Source: Lachnospiraceae bacterium
GTDB taxonomy: Bacteria > Bacillota > Clostridia > Lachnospirales > Lachnospiraceae
Assembly (NCBI GenBank): GCA_022791755.1
Contig: JAAVZR010000008.1
Coordinates: 62,001 to 126,000, forward strand
Direction: 5' to 3'
DNA: 64,000 nucleotides
A program made the translations under genes and the position numbers. The notes beneath the pieces are model-generated. The model saw nothing but the letters and a program-made list of their open reading frames with translations. It did no database searches and was not told the DNA's origin. Within the stretch, counting starts at the first letter, position 1. Every line of letters begins with the position of its first letter. Shown here in pieces: positions 61,627-64,000 of the stretch.

Positions 61627-64000
61627 TTAGTTCTCTATCGGGTTTCCATCCGCGTCGAAGCTTTTTGTACGCGTCTGGTAAACTATGTTTCCGGCTTCGT
61701 CGGCAATGCCGCGAAGATACAACAAACTGTAACTGCCATTGTCATTGTTATAGAACAGGGTAGCCGCATAGGCATCCTCCGCAATGCTCATATAATCAAA
61801 GGTTCCGTCTTCGTATCCCTTTATCTGGTACAGGTGGGGGGCAGCATTGCCCGTATCCCGCGTATAGAAGTATATATCATGGTTATTCTGGTTTACATTA
61901 AAGCTGGTAAATCCGGGCTCCATGGCAAGGCCCAGTTCCTGGCTAAGCGGCCATACAGGATCCGCCTCGCCGATCCCCTGCCATCGGTTGCTTCGGATTA
62001 TCCCATATTCACGAAAATCGTCATTGAGATATGCCAGATAATATATATAATCGCCTACCACGATCGGTGAGCTGAGCGTCAGGCCGGTACCTTCGGTGGG
62101 GACAAGATTCGGCCCTGCTTCCAGCGTATCGATCCGCATACAATAAATACCGTCCTGCTGCACATAATAAAGCCAGCCATCCTTAGACAGGGTAAATCCG
62201 CTGTCGTAGCGGCCAACCGACCAGACCGTACAGCATTTGACGCTTTCACCGGTGGTTCTTGAAACGCGGTATACAGCGTTGTCATACGAACTGAGAATCA
62301 CATAATAATCTTTCAGTACCAGCAGACGCTGTATATAGCCCTGGAAATCGTCCAGTCCGGGAACCAGCGACAGCCCCTCCTCCCCCGGGTTTGTCAGATC
62401 ATACATTCCCGCAGAACTCCTTCCTTCAAGCCGGCTAAGAAAATACAGCGTATCGCCCACGACAGACAGGCCTGAAAGGTAACTGTCTTTGGGGCTGTTG
62501 TATACATGATCAAAAATATAGGGGCGGTCATTATCTTCCGTTATTTTTACGGACTCTGAGTTGTCGGCTAAATATAATTTTTTGCCGTTATAAACCGCAC
62601 AAATTCCGCCATTCATAAGATTCCCGATGCTGTTGCCAAGCACGGACCAATCCTCGGATGCATTCCCGGTATCCTTCGGCGGCGTTTGAGATTCCTTCAC
62701 CCCTTCCGTTTCCTGCCTGGATTCCTTCACCTCTTCCGTTTCCTGCCTGGAGTCCGCCACAGCTACCGTTTCCTGCCGGTCTTCCTCTGTCGCCGCCACG
62801 GCCTGCGGGCTTCTCGGGGAACCGGTATTATCCGTAGTCTTTTTGCCGGGCTTCAGCATAAAAATTCCCAGAATAACGACGGCTGCCGCTGCCGCCATGA
62901 TATACAGCTTCTTCTTTTCCAGCGGTTTCTTTTCGGCCGCGGCTTTCGCCGGAGCTTCCTTCCTGGCCGGCGGAGGCGTCAAAGCGCTGCCGGCGATCTG
63001 CCCTGCCATGGCGGCGTTTCCTGCGCCCGGCCCTGGTATGGGAGCGGCTTCCGCAGCCTGCCCGGAGGCAGCCGCGGCTTTCCCGGCTTCTGTTTCCTCC
63101 GGGGCGCTGAAGAACGTCTGCTTCACCGTCGTTTCGCTTCCGGCGGGCGGCGTTTTGGCCGTGCCCTGCTCATCTCCTATGAGCGCCCGCTTAAACTCCG
63201 CCATGCTCTGGAAGCGTTCCGTGGGCTGTATGCCCAGGGCCTTTAAGATAGCGTCCTCCTCCCTCGGGCCGATCCGTACTCCCAGGGCGCTGGGAGGAAC
63301 GAGGTCGTCCTCGTCCATCCGTTCGATGGAATCCTGCGGACGCTTTCCGGTCATGGCAAAATAAAAGCTCGCGCCCAGCGAATAGACGTCGGTATAGGGC
63401 CCCTGCTTGCCGCGGCGCGTATACTGCTCTTTGGGCGCGAAGCCATGCTTTAGGATGATGTCCAGGCTCCGGCTCTTATCGCCCAGGCTGTACCGGGCCG
63501 CGCCGAAGTCCAGAAGCTTCACAACGCCATCGTTTGTAATGTAGATATTATCCGGCGTAACGTCGCGGTGTACGATTCCTTTACTGTGTACCACGCCCAG
63601 GGCATCCATCACCGGTGTCAGGACCCGGGCGGCCTCTTCATAGGAAATCTTTCCGCCATGCTGCTTTAGATACTCGTCAAAGCTCGTTCCTTCTATAAAT
63701 TCCATCACAAAATAAGCCGTTCCGTTTTCCTCGAAATAGCTGTAGATGCGGACGATATTTTCATTTCCGATAAACTGCGCCAGTGTTTCGGCCTCCTGAA
63801 GGAAGCCGGTTTTTCCGTACTCATAGTTTTCGCCCCGCTCGCCGGTGAAGGGCGTAACCGTCATCTGGTTCGTGCGGGTGGCCAAAGCGTCCGGGAAAAA
63901 TTCCTTTACGGCAACTTTTCTGGAGGTTTTGTGGTCGATTGCCTCATAGGTGATGCCGAAGCCTCCCTGCCCCAGAACTTTTTCAATGACATACTGTCCG
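61627..64000 (-). CDS. Transmembrane Ser/Thr protein kinase (5' end beyond window)
   Basis: The visible 790 codons begin inside the kinase domain and continue off the right edge. Hanks motifs: glycine loop LGQGGFGITYEA, lysine VAVKEFF, catalytic loop HRDVTPDNIYI, DFGAAR and GPYTDVYSLGASFYFAMTG. A linker with repeats, one membrane helix (IMAAAAAVVILGIFML), then a large extracellular domain of repeated Tyr/Asp-rich beta units (YYVQQDGIYCMRIDTLEAGP) resembling DUF5050 propellers. It is the upstream gene of the operon and likely responds to an external cue. Its start lies outside the window. Confidence 0.93.
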   Translation of the reverse strand, partial: GQYVIEKVLGQGGFGITYEAIDHKTSRKVAVKEFFPDALATRTNQMTVTPFTGERGENYEYGKTGFLQEAETLAQFIGNENIVRIYSYFEENGTAYFVMEFIEGTSFDEYLKQHGGKISYEEAARVLTPVMDALGVVHSKGIVHRDVTPDNIYITNDGVVKLLDFGAARYSLGDKSRSLDIILKHGFAPKEQYTRRGKQGPYTDVYSLGASFYFAMTGKRPQDSIERMDEDDLVPPSALGVRIGPREEDAILKALGIQPTERFQSMAEFKRALIGDEQGTAKTPPAGSETTVKQTFFSAPEETEAGKAAAASGQAAEAAPIPGPGAGNAAMAGQIAGSALTPPPARKEAPAKAAAEKKPLEKKKLYIMAAAAAVVILGIFMLKPGKKTTDNTGSPRSPQAVAATEEDRQETVAVADSRQETEEVKESRQETEGVKESQTPPKDTGNASEDWSVLGNSIGNLMNGGICAVYNGKKLYLADNSESVKITEDNDRPYIFDHVYNSPKDSYLSGLSVVGDTLYFLSRLEGRSSAGMYDLTNPGEEGLSLVPGLDDFQGYIQRLLVLKDYYVILSSYDNAVYRVSRTTGESVKCCTVWSVGRYDSGFTLSKDGWLYYVQQDGIYCMRIDTLEAGPNLVPTEGTGLTLSSPIVVGDYIYYLAYLNDDFREYGIIRSNRWQGIGEADPVWPLSQELGLAMEPGFTSFNVNQNNHDIYFYTRDTGNAAPHLYQIKGYEDGTFDYMSIAEDAYAATLFYNNDNGSYSLLYLRGIADEAGNIVYQTRTKSFDADGNPIEN
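62691..62780 (-). repeat. 30-bp tandem repeat in the kinase linker
   Basis: Two near-identical 30-bp units (62691-62720, 62721-62750) and a diverged third one (62751-62780) encode a 10-residue repeat of the type SRQETEEVKE next to the membrane helix. Such units can expand or contract without changing the frame. Confidence 0.85.

Noticed and set aside
62691-62780. CRISPR-like repeats in the kinase gene
   Set aside because: Units are directly adjacent without spacers, in frame, and encode a peptide repeat, so this is a coding tandem repeat.

Overview
The window looks like chromosomal DNA of a moderately GC-rich, endospore-forming anaerobe of the Clostridia, most probably Lachnospiraceae. I infer this from the gene families: YyaC, YtvI-like and CotS-like sporulation proteins, an AbrB-type regulator, a perfect CIRCE element, a BTAD regulator, a eukaryote-like type 3 prolyl-tRNA synthetase, a minimal SufCB pair, extracytoplasmic flavoproteins and strong AGGAGG ribosome sites. 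The species cannot be fixed from sequence alone. No rRNA, tRNA or CRISPR array was found.

Layout. 1-4573: branched-chain amino acid operon ilvB (cut by the window edge)-ilvN-ilvC-ilvD, with a large palindromic element between ilvC and ilvD. 4590-9791: AbrB-like regulator, a 635-bp AT-rich leader with three candidate promoters, a BTAD regulator ending in a degenerate GGDEF-like domain, CIRCE-controlled hsp20, a DUF2804 protein, an orphan Hpt protein and a nitroreductase. 9923-16672: envelope and sporulation group (unknown protein, YyaC, LysM membrane protein, DUF5711-like protein, histidine kinase, response regulator). 16735-19090: AT-richer scar holding an eroded type I restriction locus around an intact DUF1016 gene, then a decayed IS. 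19184-24531: YtvI-like permease, a lipoprotein, and a Tat-exported FAD/FMN reductase.

24530-32977 (minus strand): zinc/cadmium efflux operon with its ArsR/SmtB repressor, an FMN-binding lipoprotein overlapping a chemoreceptor, an L,D-transpeptidase, and an IbrB/IbrA-like pair (ParB-like plus PAPS-reductase-like). 33009-41998 (plus): MBOAT/SGNH acylation pair, a MalY/PatB aminotransferase, an HD protein, proS, cca, lgt and an orphan Panacea-domain protein. 42013-46377: ilvA divergent from a CotS-like gene that has a good sigma-E promoter, then a phosphohexomutase. 46515-50817: SufC/SufB, rhomboid and HIT genes converging on a TSCPD-murG pair that carries an operator-like palindrome. 50898-57287: complete PTS operon (regulator with built-in IIB and IIA domains, IIB, IIC, class II aldolase, Asp/Glu racemase-like protein, transaldolase). 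57339-64000 (minus): serine/threonine phospho-signalling locus with a receptor kinase, two PP2C phosphatases, two FHA proteins and a membrane protease fused to FHA.

How they work together. ilvBNCD and ilvA cover most of isoleucine/valine synthesis. In the PTS operon no free IIA gene is seen, so the regulator's IIA domain may serve both transport and control. The most interesting candidate system is the terminal FHA/PP2C/kinase/protease locus, which has sensor, writer, eraser and reader parts in one operon. Next are the PTS operon, the IbrAB-like pair, the flavin-lipoprotein/chemoreceptor pair and the BTAD-GGDEF fusion.
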